DNA of 64,000 nt from Thermococcus onnurineus NA1. Lineage in GTDB: Archaea > Methanobacteriota_B > Thermococci > Thermococcales > Thermococcaceae. Every line of letters begins with the position of its first letter. Within the stretch, counting starts at the first letter, position 1. Shown piece by piece: positions 53,245 to 61,295 of this stretch. The stretch spans positions 558,001-622,000 of the forward strand of contig NC_011529.1 in assembly GCF_000018365.1 (NCBI RefSeq). The letters are read 5' to 3'. A model generated the notes under the pieces. That model was not told where the DNA came from, made no database searches, and saw only the letters and a list, made by a program, of their open reading frames with translations. Both the position numbers and the translations under genes were made by a program.

Positions 53245-53441
53245 AGACAACACACCTCCGAAATTCAATTAATTGTATTCTCTTTAATTCCTTAAATATC
53301 TTTCCAAAGTTTTAACATAGGCTCCAAAGAAGAAATCTTACGTAAGCCTACATCTAAACCAACAGTTTTCTGATTTCGAACCATCGGGCTTTGTTAGGCC
53401 CACCAAAGCTTTTTAAGGCTATCTACATACCCAAAATAGAA

Positions 53442-53455
53442 TTAGGATAACCTAA
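53442..53455. promoter_or_regulatory. DtxR/IdeR-type operator at the feo promoter
   Basis: TTAGG (53442-53446), ATAA, CCTAA (53451-53455) is a perfect inverted repeat of the form bound by iron-dependent DtxR-family repressors. It lies between the TATA-like CTTTTTAAGG (about 53409-53418) and the feoA start, where a repressor would act. That iron controls it is inference. Confidence 0.7.
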
Positions 53456-53466
53456 CGGTGATGCTC

Positions 53467-53694
53467 ATGATTGTACCCTTAAACACCCTAAGACCCGGAG
53501 AAGGGGGAATCGTGGTTAACATAGTGGCTGGGTCCTATGCAAGACAGAGACTGGTTTCTATGGGGCTTACACCTGGAACCACGGTTCAAATCATCGAATC
53601 GCACTCAATGGGCCCAATGATTATCTCCGTTGGAGGAGTAAAGTTTGCCATTGGTAACGGATTAGCCGCCAAAGTCATGGTCAGAAAGCTCTGA
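53467..53694 (+). CDS. feoA: FeoA iron-transport accessory protein
   Basis: 75 residues with an SH3-like FeoA fold: LNTLRPGEGGIVVNIVAG, RQRLVSMGLTPGTTVQIIE and VKFAIGNGLAAKVMVRKL. FeoA supports ferrous iron uptake by FeoB. ATG 53467 follows GGTGATGCTC. First gene of feoA-feoB-feoC, 11 bases before feoB. Controlled by the DtxR-type operator upstream. Confidence 0.95.
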   Translation: MIVPLNTLRPGEGGIVVNIVAGSYARQRLVSMGLTPGTTVQIIESHSMGPMIISVGGVKFAIGNGLAAKVMVRKL

Positions 53695-53705
53695 GGTGGT
53701 TCTCC

Positions 53706-55682
53706 ATGATGAAGGTCATTGCTCTGACCGGAAATCCTAATGTTGGGAAGACCACTATTTTCAACGCCTTGACCGGCATGCGCCAGCACGTCGGCAACTG
53801 GCCGGGAGTTACCGTTGAAAAGAAGGAGGGAATCCTGGAGTACAGGGGGCAGAAGTTTCTCGTGGTAGATCTCCCGGGAACTTATTCTCTTACCGCTCAT
53901 TCTGTTGACGAGCTCGTGGCGAGAGATTTTCTCCTCAAGGGGAGCGCGGATGTTGTTGTGAACGTCGTGGATGCGACGGCCCTAATGAGAAACCTCTTTC
54001 TCACGATGGAGATACTCGAAATGAGCCTTGACAACGTGATCATAGCGCTCAATAAGACAGACCTCGCTGAGAAGAGAGGCATCGAGATAAACGTTAAGAG
54101 GATGGAGGAAGTCCTTGGCGTTCCTATCGTCCCACTTAACGCGAAGGAGGGCATCGGTATTGAGGAGCTCAAGGAAAGGATATACCAGATGGCGAACGGC
54201 AAGCTGAAGGCTCACCCCGTCATCCCGACCTATGACCCAGAAGTCGAAAGGGAAATCGAACACATAACCGCGGCCCTCAGAAATACTCCCCTGGCAGAAA
54301 AGTACAGCCTCCGATGGCTCGCCATAAAGCTCCTCCAGAGGGACGACGGAGTAATAAAGCTCATCCTCAGGCACCTTGGAAAGGAGAAGCTCGACGAGAT
54401 AATGACTCACATAGAGGAAGTCGAAGAGCGGTATAAGCGCGCGATGGATCTCATAATAGCCAGCCAGAAGTATGAGTTCATAGATGGACTCATGCACAGG
54501 TTCGTGAGGTATTCCCATGAGCAAGGAGAGACCTTCAGCGACCAACTCGACCGGATTCTGACGCATCCAGTTTACGGCCTCTTGGCACTCTTTGGAGTGT
54601 TCTACCTTGTCTTTAAGTTCGTCTTCACCTTTGGAATGCCCCTTCAGGAACTGCTTGATGGGGCTTTCTCGAACTTTGGAGAGTGGCTAGCCCCCCAAAT
54701 AGCTAGCGAGATCCTCCGCGGTTTGGTTGTTGATGGAATCATTGCCGGAGTCGGCTCGGTTCTAAGCTTCTTCCCGCTGGTGTTCCTCCTGTTCCTTGCC
54801 ATGTCCCTGCTCGAGGACGTCGGCTACATGGCCAGGGCCGCCGTCGTGATGGAGAGAATAATGCGCAAGTTCGGCCTCCCCGGGAAGAGCTTCATACCCA
54901 TGGTCCTCGCCTTCGGCTGCAACGTTCCCGCAGTGATGGCCACCAGAACCCTTGACGATGAGAGGGACAGACTCGTTACGATGCTTGTAAACCCATTAAT
55001 CCCGTGCAGCGCGAGGCTGAGCGTCATAAGCTTCCTCGCAGGGGCCTTCTTTATCGAGAGGCGGGCCCTCGTGGCAGTCAGCATTTACGCCACTGCCATA
55101 CTCCTCGCGCTCCTCACGGCATGGGTCATCAGCAGGTTCATAATCAAAGGGGAAGAAAGCCCCTTCATCATCGAGCTACCAGAATACCTTGTGCCCTCAT
55201 GGAAGACGATACTGCTCCACTCCTGGGAGAGGAGCAAGGAGTTCGTCAAGAAGGCAGGAACGATAATACTCCTGGGATCGATAGCAATATGGTACCTCAG
55301 CAGCTACCCCGTCGAGATAGGCACCGGCCAGAGCTACGCTGAGAGGCTCGGCACCTTTTTCGAGCCCTACATGAAGTTCATGGGCCTTGACTGGAAGGCT
55401 GCGGTAGGCCTGCTCTTCGGTATAATCGCCAAGGAGAACGTCATCTCGACTTACGGTATAATCTACGGAAATGAGGAGGTAATAGCGAGCGTCATGACAC
55501 CCCTTCAGGCGTATGTGCTGGCCCTTGTTACGACCCTCTACGTCCCGTGTATCGCCACAATCGGTGCGATAAGGGCTGAGAGCAACTGGAAGTGGGCGGC
55601 ATTTACGGTTTTTTACATGATAGCGCTGGCTTCCATAGTAGGAATAATAGTCTGGCAAATCGGCACGGCTCTGGGTCTTTGA
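53706..55682 (+). CDS. feoB: Ferrous iron transporter FeoB
   Basis: 658 residues. The cytosolic GTPase domain has G1 GNPNVGKTT, G3 DLPGTYSL and G4 NKTD. A helical spacer (about 170-275) precedes a membrane part with about ten segments, including the paired gate motifs FIPMVLAFGCNVPAVMATRT and VTTLYVPCIATIGAI. It takes up Fe2+ across the cytoplasmic membrane. GGTGG precedes the ATG pair at 53706/53709. The arrangement with feoA and a FeoC-like gene is complete. Confidence 0.97.
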   Translation: MMKVIALTGNPNVGKTTIFNALTGMRQHVGNWPGVTVEKKEGILEYRGQKFLVVDLPGTYSLTAHSVDELVARDFLLKGSADVVVNVVDATALMRNLFLTMEILEMSLDNVIIALNKTDLAEKRGIEINVKRMEEVLGVPIVPLNAKEGIGIEELKERIYQMANGKLKAHPVIPTYDPEVEREIEHITAALRNTPLAEKYSLRWLAIKLLQRDDGVIKLILRHLGKEKLDEIMTHIEEVEERYKRAMDLIIASQKYEFIDGLMHRFVRYSHEQGETFSDQLDRILTHPVYGLLALFGVFYLVFKFVFTFGMPLQELLDGAFSNFGEWLAPQIASEILRGLVVDGIIAGVGSVLSFFPLVFLLFLAMSLLEDVGYMARAAVVMERIMRKFGLPGKSFIPMVLAFGCNVPAVMATRTLDDERDRLVTMLVNPLIPCSARLSVISFLAGAFFIERRALVAVSIYATAILLALLTAWVISRFIIKGEESPFIIELPEYLVPSWKTILLHSWERSKEFVKKAGTIILLGSIAIWYLSSYPVEIGTGQSYAERLGTFFEPYMKFMGLDWKAAVGLLFGIIAKENVISTYGIIYGNEEVIASVMTPLQAYVLALVTTLYVPCIATIGAIRAESNWKWAAFTVFYMIALASIVGIIVWQIGTALGL

Positions 55683-55692
55683 GGTGAAAAAG

Positions 55693-55947
55693 ATGCTTGA
55701 GCAAATCCTTGAGCTGATCAAGGAAGGGAAAAGCCTCGATGAGATAGCCGAGAGGCTCTCGCTCCCGCGGGAAGAAGTTGAGGGGGCGCTGAAGATCCTG
55801 GAAACTCTGGGCTACATTGAACGGGTAGAACTCGGAAGCTCGACCTGTGAAACATGCCCTCTCAAGAGTGTCTGCCCCGGCTCCTGTTTCCGCTTTAAGG
55901 GGCAGATATACATCGTTCCGGAATTAAATCTCAGTGGACAGAAATGA
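55693..55947 (+). CDS. feoC: FeoC-like winged-helix protein with cysteine cluster
   Basis: 84 residues. The winged helix (about 1-48) contains LDEIAERLSLPREEVEGALKIL. Four cysteines follow, CETCPLKSVCPGSC, matching the Fe-S or metal site of FeoC. FeoC proteins regulate or stabilise FeoB. ATG 55693 follows GAGGTG at good spacing; the GTG at 55684 is part of that site. Last gene of the feo operon. Confidence 0.88.
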   Translation: MLEQILELIKEGKSLDEIAERLSLPREEVEGALKILETLGYIERVELGSSTCETCPLKSVCPGSCFRFKGQIYIVPELNLSGQK

Positions 55948-56034
55948 ACTCCTCCTCCTTTTCGTTCATTGTGGGACATATTTAATGGCCGTAAAATATA
56001 TAAGTTTCCAGCAGGAGTGTTAAATGGTGATACT

Positions 56035-57276
56035 ATGAAAGCCGTTATTCTTGCTGGTGGTTTTGGAACTAGGTTAAGGCCACTTTCATCAACCAGACCA
56101 AAGCCGATGGTTCCAGTTCTTGGCAAGCCGAACCTTCAGTACCTTCTGGAGAGCCTTGAGAAGATATCCGAAATCGACGAAGTTGTTCTTTCGGTTCACT
56201 ATATGAAGGGGGAGATAAGAGAGTTCATCGACGAGAAGATGAGCGATTATCCCAAAGACATCCGCTTCGTTAACGATCCCATGCCGCTTGAAACCGGTGG
56301 TGCGCTCAAGAACGTTGAGGACTACGTGAGCGAGGACTTCCTCGTTATCTACGGTGATGTCTTCACGAACTTTGACTTCAAAGAGCTTATAGAGGCTCAC
56401 AGAAAGAACGGTAGCCTCATCACTGTTGCCGTCACCAAGGTCTATGATCCCGAGAAGTACGGTGTCGTTGAGGTCGATGAAGAAGGCAAGATTGTTCACT
56501 TCGAAGAGAAGCCCAAGAGGCCGAAGACTAACCTCGTCGATGCCGGAATATACATGGTGAACAAAAAGGTTCTTGATGCCATTCCAAAGAACAAGGAGGT
56601 CTACTTTGAGAAGGAAGTTCTTCCGAAGTTTGTCGCCCAGGGAGAGGTTTATGCCCACCAGATACCACGCGGGCACTACTGGATTGACCTCGGAACGCCA
56701 GATGATCTTTTCTACGCCCACCAAATAGCGATGGACGAGATAACTAAGCAGAATGGCTACTACACCATCAAAGAAGGTGCAGAGGTTCCAGAGGACGTTG
56801 AGATTCAGGGACCTGTCTACATCGACGAAGGGGTCAAGATAGGCCATGGCGCCAAGATAAAGGCCTACACGTATATCGGTCCGAACAGCATAATCGAGGA
56901 CAAGGCATATCTCAAAAGGGCCATCCTGATAGGAAGCGACATAGTCAAGGAGAGGGCGGAGATAAAGGACTCCATACTTGGAGAAGGCGTCGTTATTAGC
57001 AGGAACGTCCTCCTCAAAGAGAACGCCGTCGTCGGTGACTATGCCAAGATATACGACAACCTCGTCATCTACGGTGCGAAGGTACTCCCGTGGAAAAAGG
57101 TCGAGGAGTACGAAGCCTACATCAAGATAAAGCTCGATCCAACCAAGGTCAGACCCGGCGTTACGCCGGAGCGCTGTCCGCTTGGACTGCCCGAGTGCAT
57201 CTACACCAAATTCAAGGCCATAGCAGGAGAAAAACCATCCTGTGACGAGTGTATCGAGAACCAGTGGCTCTTCTGA
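56035..57276 (+). CDS. Sugar-1-phosphate nucleotidyltransferase with left-handed beta-helix
   Basis: 413 residues. The N-terminal nucleotidyltransferase domain begins KAVILAGGFGTRLRPLSST and KPMVPVLGKP. PLETGGALKN, VIYGDVFTNFD and YWIDLGTPDD are typical of mannose-1-phosphate guanylyltransferase/NDP-glucose synthase-like enzymes. Hexapeptide repeats run from about 255 to 370. The last 35 residues carry CPLGLPEC and CDEC, an unusual four-cysteine tail that may bind metal. A TATA-like AAAATATATAAG lies upstream. Base specificity cannot be told by eye. Likely supplies activated sugar for glycans or compatible solutes. Confidence 0.88.
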   Translation: MKAVILAGGFGTRLRPLSSTRPKPMVPVLGKPNLQYLLESLEKISEIDEVVLSVHYMKGEIREFIDEKMSDYPKDIRFVNDPMPLETGGALKNVEDYVSEDFLVIYGDVFTNFDFKELIEAHRKNGSLITVAVTKVYDPEKYGVVEVDEEGKIVHFEEKPKRPKTNLVDAGIYMVNKKVLDAIPKNKEVYFEKEVLPKFVAQGEVYAHQIPRGHYWIDLGTPDDLFYAHQIAMDEITKQNGYYTIKEGAEVPEDVEIQGPVYIDEGVKIGHGAKIKAYTYIGPNSIIEDKAYLKRAILIGSDIVKERAEIKDSILGEGVVISRNVLLKENAVVGDYAKIYDNLVIYGAKVLPWKKVEEYEAYIKIKLDPTKVRPGVTPERCPLGLPECIYTKFKAIAGEKPSCDECIENQWLF

Positions 57277-57331
57277 GCCTTTCCTCTTTTTGAACCTTTA
57301 GGACAAGCTTTAAATGCTCGTGAAAGAAGGA

Positions 57332-57376
57332 AATCAAAACTGACCTCCTCCCCACCCTGAAGGGCGATGCCTGAAG
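57332..57376 (-). repeat. Possible IS200/IS605 right-end remnant
   Basis: On the minus strand the order is GGCATCGCCCTTCAGGGTG, GGGAGGAGGTCAG, then TTTTGATT. A short stem CCCT/AGGG followed by GGGGAGGAGGTCA resembles the 3' end of TnpB-type transposons and their guide RNA, as remembered from Thermococcales. No tnpA or tnpB sequence is adjacent. The stretch lies next to hairpin repeat copy 2. The assignment is tentative. Confidence 0.35.
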
Positions 57377-57381
57377 AAGAA

Positions 57382-57424
57382 AAATGTCAAAAACTTTCGA
57401 TGAAACTTTGCGCCAGCAAAGTTT
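57382..57424 (-). repeat. Hairpin repeat, copy 2
   Basis: A perfect nine-base-pair stem AAACTTTGC/GCAAAGTTT around a four-base loop, followed on the minus strand by CATCGAAAG and TTTTTGACA. It begins a few bases after the stop codon of the diadenylate cyclase gene. It is related in stem, loop size and tail to the element after tRNA-Val at 16551-16581. Confidence 0.6.
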
Positions 57425-57427
57425 TCT

Positions 57428-58231
57428 TCAGTACCTAATTCTCGGGTTGTACTCGAGGAGCATCAGGCCGTTCTTGAATATTCTTATCGTGCCGCTCTCG
57501 GAGAGGCTTATGGAGATGGCTTTAGTCAGCTTCGTTATTCCAGCAGCTGCTATGTGCCTGCTGCCGAGTCCCGGCGGGAGCATCAGGTCTATGGCCCTGG
57601 GATCAACCTCTATGTACCTTCCCGCCGCTATGATCCTCCCAGTATTGCTTACGACGAACGCCCCGTCAAGCTGGGCAAATTCTTTAATGATCTCCTTGCT
57701 GTCCCTGTCAAGAACGTTTATCTTGTGGCCCTTGAAGGGGTTGGGTATCATCTGGTGGGAGTGCTTCAGCACGTTCCTCGTGTCGCCGATTATGAAGAGC
57801 GTTCCTACAGGTGTGCCCTCCCTTCCTTCTATGCTCAGCTCGATGGTTATCTCAAGCAACCGCTGAAGGACGTTCTGGTTCTGGGCAAAGAAGCCTCTCA
57901 TGGCGGAGATGCTTTTCTTGACAGTTTTGATTCCGATCAGCTCGCTGGTAACGTAAACGAAAGAATCCCCCTCTTTAACTATATCATGCTCAAGGAGAAA
58001 TGCCGAGATTAAGTTGAGAATGTTGTTCAGATCAAGATTCTGGGGAATTGAAACTCTTTTGATCTTCTCGTTCTCAACGTCAAAGGAAGAGCTCACTATT
58101 ACAACAGTAACTCCTATGTCCGGAATTCTTCCCTGCTCAACGTCTTCGAGTATCACCAGCGATTTCCCTTCGAGTTCTTTTACGATATCGATCGCGCTTT
58201 TTATCAGTATCTCGGGGATTCTCTTGCCCAT
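57428..58231 (-). CDS. dacZ: Diadenylate cyclase, archaeal DacZ type
   Basis: 267 residues. The C-terminal DAC domain has LDGAFVVSNTGRIIAAGRYIE (DGA at 189-191) and LPPGLGSRHIAAAGITK (RH at 225-226), the two active-site motifs for making c-di-AMP from ATP. The usual RHR is RHI here. The N-terminal about 110 residues form a pyruvate-kinase-like alpha/beta domain (SLVILEDVEQGR, TVVIVSS), as in euryarchaeal DacZ. c-di-AMP controls osmotic and potassium balance. Convergent with the nucleotidyltransferase gene and followed by hairpin repeat copy 2. Confidence 0.9.
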   Translation of the reverse strand: MGKRIPEILIKSAIDIVKELEGKSLVILEDVEQGRIPDIGVTVVIVSSSFDVENEKIKRVSIPQNLDLNNILNLISAFLLEHDIVKEGDSFVYVTSELIGIKTVKKSISAMRGFFAQNQNVLQRLLEITIELSIEGREGTPVGTLFIIGDTRNVLKHSHQMIPNPFKGHKINVLDRDSKEIIKEFAQLDGAFVVSNTGRIIAAGRYIEVDPRAIDLMLPPGLGSRHIAAAGITKLTKAISISLSESGTIRIFKNGLMLLEYNPRIRY

Positions 58232-58331
58232 ATTAACCAGCCATTAATGAAGTGACTTTGGGTAGTATAAAAATCTACCGTCTTCAGAAAACGTTAAAAC
58301 TAAGCGTGCTATATGGCATTTGGTGTGAAAC

Positions 58332-58864
58332 ATGAGGATCGTGGTTGCAATAACCGGGGCAAGTGGTGTAATCTATGGTGTGAGGTTGATCGAAGTTCTG
58401 CGTGAGCTGGGGCATGATGTTGTGACGGTAGCTTCTAAAACAGGTCTGGCAGTGATAAGGCACGAGCTTGGAATAGATTTCAAGCCGGATTACCGAGAGG
58501 AAAATCTCTTCGCGCCGATAGCTTCTGGCTCCAACCGCTTCGATGCCGTGGTAATAGCCCCCTGTTCGATGAAGACTCTTTCCGCAATAGCCAATGGCTA
58601 CGCCGACAACCTGATAACAAGGGTAGCCGATGTTGCTTTAAAGGAACGCAGAAAACTTATCCTACTCGTCAGGGAAACCCCCTTAAACTTGATACATCTG
58701 CAAAATATGGTGCTGGCCACCCAAGCTGGTGCAGTCGTTATGCCAGCTTCCCCAGGATTTTACACAAAACCCAAAACTTTGGACGAAATGGTAAACTTTA
58801 TAATTGGAAAATCCTAGATCTTCTTGGGATCGAGAACGAGATATACCCTCGGTGGAGGAGTTGA
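58332..58864 (+). pseudogene. ubiX: UbiX-type flavin prenyltransferase, frameshifted near the C-terminus
   Basis: Makes prenylated FMN for UbiD decarboxylases. The N-terminus [20 protein letters not shown], the central [21 protein letters not shown], and [18 protein letters not shown] are diagnostic. The frame stops early at 58815 (IIGKS), but the next frame continues [15 protein letters not shown] before a TGA at 58862, exactly the expected UbiX end. One extra A in the AAAA run at 58808-58811 would restore a protein of about 177 residues. This is either a sequencing error or a very recent mutation removing 17 residues, including ones near the active site. Confidence 0.85.
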
Positions 58865-58865
58865 T

Positions 58866-59348
58866 ATGGTCCAGCTTGATGACCTTGATAGGGCAATCCT
58901 CCGCATTCTGAAGGAGGATGCAAGGTTGACAATATCCGAGATAGCCGAGAGGCTTAATAGGCCGGAATCCACGATCCATTTTAGGATTAAAAAGCTACAA
59001 GAGCGAAACATCATTGATAAATACACTATAATCATTGGCAAAGAGCTCCAGCCGAAGAGTCTCGCCATAGTTTACATTCAGGCCGAGACCCCTATTATAG
59101 AAGACTTCCTCGAGAGGTATATTAATTACATTATGAAAACTCTTTCCATGCTTCCCAACGTCTTGGCAGTTTCTAGGAGTGGAAAGGATGGAGTTATTGC
59201 GTTGGTAGGGGAAGAAAGTCACGAGAAGCTCAACCGCTTTGTGGACGAGACTATAAGAGTCCTTCCGACCCTCAAGCGAGTCGAAGTATTCACGCTGGAC
59301 GAGTTCAGCAAGGGCGAGGGACTCGTTGGGTTCCTAGTGGGGGTCTAA
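58866..59348 (+). CDS. Lrp/AsnC family transcriptional regulator
   Basis: 160 residues. The N-terminal helix-turn-helix (LDDLDRAILRILKEDARLTI, RPESTIHFRIKKLQERNII) is followed by an AsnC-like ligand-binding RAM domain (SLAIVYIQAET, VLAVSRSGKDGVIALV). Typically an octamer responding to amino acids or other small ligands. GGAGGAG precedes ATG 58866. It begins one base after the restored ubiX stop and is followed without a gap by the CYTH gene. Confidence 0.88.
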   Translation: MVQLDDLDRAILRILKEDARLTISEIAERLNRPESTIHFRIKKLQERNIIDKYTIIIGKELQPKSLAIVYIQAETPIIEDFLERYINYIMKTLSMLPNVLAVSRSGKDGVIALVGEESHEKLNRFVDETIRVLPTLKRVEVFTLDEFSKGEGLVGFLVGV

Positions 59349-59870
59349 ATGGAGATAGAGGTTAAGTTTCGCGTTGAATTTAATGAGACCAAAGACGCAA
59401 TAGAATCTCTCGGTGCCATATTCATCAGAGAAGAGCTTCAGGAAGACCTCTACTTTTCTCTTTCCCTTCCAGAGCTCCTTAGGCTTAGGCGGATAACCAA
59501 CCTTGGAAAGTCTTTCCTCACGTACAAAAGGATAAAGGATCCCGGAAAGAACGAGGAGTTCGACGAAATAGAAGTTGAAGTTTCGGATTTTGAAAAAACC
59601 CGGGAGATTCTAAAACGTCTCGGCTTCAAAGAGGACGTATGGGTTAGGAAAAGGCGTCTGGTTTATAAGCTCGATGATGTAACGTTTGAGCTGAGCGAAG
59701 TTGAGGGACTGGGGGCTTTTCTTGATATAGAGGTCATGAGCAACGACATTGAAGGCGCGAAAAAGCGGATATGGAAAATTGCAGAAAAGCTCGGATTAAC
59801 GGAAAAAGACGTTGAGCCAAGGCTGTATCAGGAGCTCCTCCGCGAGGTTGATAGCAGGGGCAAAATGTAA
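59349..59870 (+). CDS. CYTH domain protein (class IV adenylate cyclase/triphosphatase-like)
   Basis: 173 residues. The CYTH signature EIEVKFRV (ExExK) opens the protein. Further tunnel residues are in LRLRRI, FLTYKRIKD, FDEIEVEV, KRRLVYKLDDVTFELSEVEGLGAFLDIEV. Members include adenylate cyclase CyaB and inorganic or thiamine triphosphatases; archaeal forms mostly hydrolyse triphosphates. The start is one base after the Lrp-type gene stop, so the two are coupled. Specificity cannot be assigned. Confidence 0.9.
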   Translation: MEIEVKFRVEFNETKDAIESLGAIFIREELQEDLYFSLSLPELLRLRRITNLGKSFLTYKRIKDPGKNEEFDEIEVEVSDFEKTREILKRLGFKEDVWVRKRRLVYKLDDVTFELSEVEGLGAFLDIEVMSNDIEGAKKRIWKIAEKLGLTEKDVEPRLYQELLREVDSRGKM

Positions 59871-59906
59871 ATACTTCAAACCCCATAAAGACTATCTGGG
59901 GGTACC

Positions 59907-60345
59907 ATGGGGGGTTAATAGGGGCCAAGGTTCTCTCGAGTACCTCTTCATGATAGTGGCCGCTCTGGTGATAATCCTGGTCGTGGTACGCGCGATAAGC
60001 GGCATATCTGCACCGTACTCAACCGCACTCACAGTGGATCCTGAAAGCCTGACCAGCCAAGTTGAGGACCAGGAGAGCTTTAAGGTTGAAGCATGGGTTG
60101 AGGACAGCGGCGATGGTACATACAAGGTTTACTACCGCATATGGGCTCTTGAAAAACCCCTTACGGGCGCAGAGGTTCAGCTGGTGTGTTTCGGCCCCAC
60201 CAACAACGTCGCTGGCCTTGACCCCATTAAACACGAAGGTACCCTCGAGCCGGTCAATTACTGGGCGAACTACTGGACACCAGTTCCGAGGGAAGCGTTT
60301 CCATGCCAGGTGCAGTTCACACTCTGGAAGAGGGGACTGGGATGA
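59907..60345 (+). pseudogene. Class III signal peptide (pilin-like) protein, start frameshifted
   Basis: The product contains RGQGSLEYLFMIVAALVIILVVV, the class III/DUF361 archaeal signal sequence cut before Q and used by type IV pilin-like proteins. About 120 extracellular residues follow, with aromatic and Pro-rich segments. No usable start codon lies in this frame near the signal. The ATG at 59907 would give MGVNRGQGSLEY if the six-G run at 59909-59914 had five Gs. So a one-base insertion is proposed. The stop overlaps the next start (ATGA). It is likely a surface or pilus component. Confidence 0.7.
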
Positions 60346-61295
60346 AGTGGGCCAGGTTTTTCGTTTTGCTAGCTTTAATCTGCTTTTCAATCTTTACAAC
60401 ACGCGTCTCAGCAAGCTTCACGGTCTACTACGGCCAGATAGGACCCTCAGAGTACTCTGAGCTCGGTAGCTTTGACATAATAATCCTCTCACCTACCGTA
60501 AACTCGACCTACGTTTCGAAGCTATCGTCTAACCACACCGCTGTCGGCTACGTCAGCCTTGCGACAATAGGTGGCTGGGAACCATGGGCAAAGAACCTCC
60601 CGAAGGGCCTGCTAATAGGAGAAAACCAGAACTGGGATGAAGGAGTAGTGGACTTTTCGTCGCCTGAATGGGAGCGTATAATTTTGGAAGAGGCGATTCC
60701 ATATATCCTTTCCCAGGGCTTTGATGGAGTCTTCCTCGACAACCTCGATTACGTTGATCTATATCCTGATAAAAAGGACGCAATGGTCAATCTCGTGAGG
60801 GCCATTAGGGAGCGCTATCCCAACATTACAATAATCGCCAACAGAGGCTTCTCGATAGCTAAGGAAATAGCGCCCTACGTTGACTACCTCCTCCTTGAGG
60901 ACTTCGTGACATACTACAACTTCTCAAGCGACCGCTACGAGGTTTTTGATGAGAGCGAACTTCAATGGGAGTTCGACCAGATTCAAAAGCTTAAGTCCCT
61001 AAACGTCTCAATACTCGCCCTAAGCTACGCTGACCTAACCAACGAATCGCAGGTGAGGGAGTTCTCTGCATTAATCTGCATGCACGCGGAGGAATACAAT
61101 ATCTCCGAGGTCTATCTCGCCGACCTGAGCCTCCAGAGGATAGGTTTTGACCCGTGTGGGCGTCAGAGGGAGGGCGCAAGGACTACCTGGAAAGGCACAC
61201 CTCAAGAAACGTCCAGTGAAGAAAATGAAGAGGCCGTCTGTGGGCCAGTGATTTTCCTCCCGCTGATTATTCTTGGTCGTTTCATCTTGCGGTAG
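60342..61295 (+). CDS. GH114-like secreted protein with CGP-CTERM anchor
   Basis: 317 residues. A signal peptide (1-26) is followed by a TIM-barrel domain of the GH114/TM1410 type: HTAVGYVSLATIGGWEPW, GFDGVFLDNLDYVDLYP and ITIIANRGFSIAKEIAPYVDYLLLEDF. Members act on galactosaminoglycans. The C-terminus is Glu/Thr-rich, then [19 protein letters not shown], a CGP-CTERM tail proposed to be processed and lipid-anchored in Thermococcaceae. The ATG at 60342 overlaps the pilin-like gene stop. It ends 14 bases inside the convergent YchF gene. Possibly trims surface glycans or biofilm material. Confidence 0.85.
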   Translation: MKWARFFVLLALICFSIFTTRVSASFTVYYGQIGPSEYSELGSFDIIILSPTVNSTYVSKLSSNHTAVGYVSLATIGGWEPWAKNLPKGLLIGENQNWDEGVVDFSSPEWERIILEEAIPYILSQGFDGVFLDNLDYVDLYPDKKDAMVNLVRAIRERYPNITIIANRGFSIAKEIAPYVDYLLLEDFVTYYNFSSDRYEVFDESELQWEFDQIQKLKSLNVSILALSYADLTNESQVREFSALICMHAEEYNISEVYLADLSLQRIGFDPCGRQREGARTTWKGTPQETSSEENEEAVCGPVIFLPLIILGRFILR

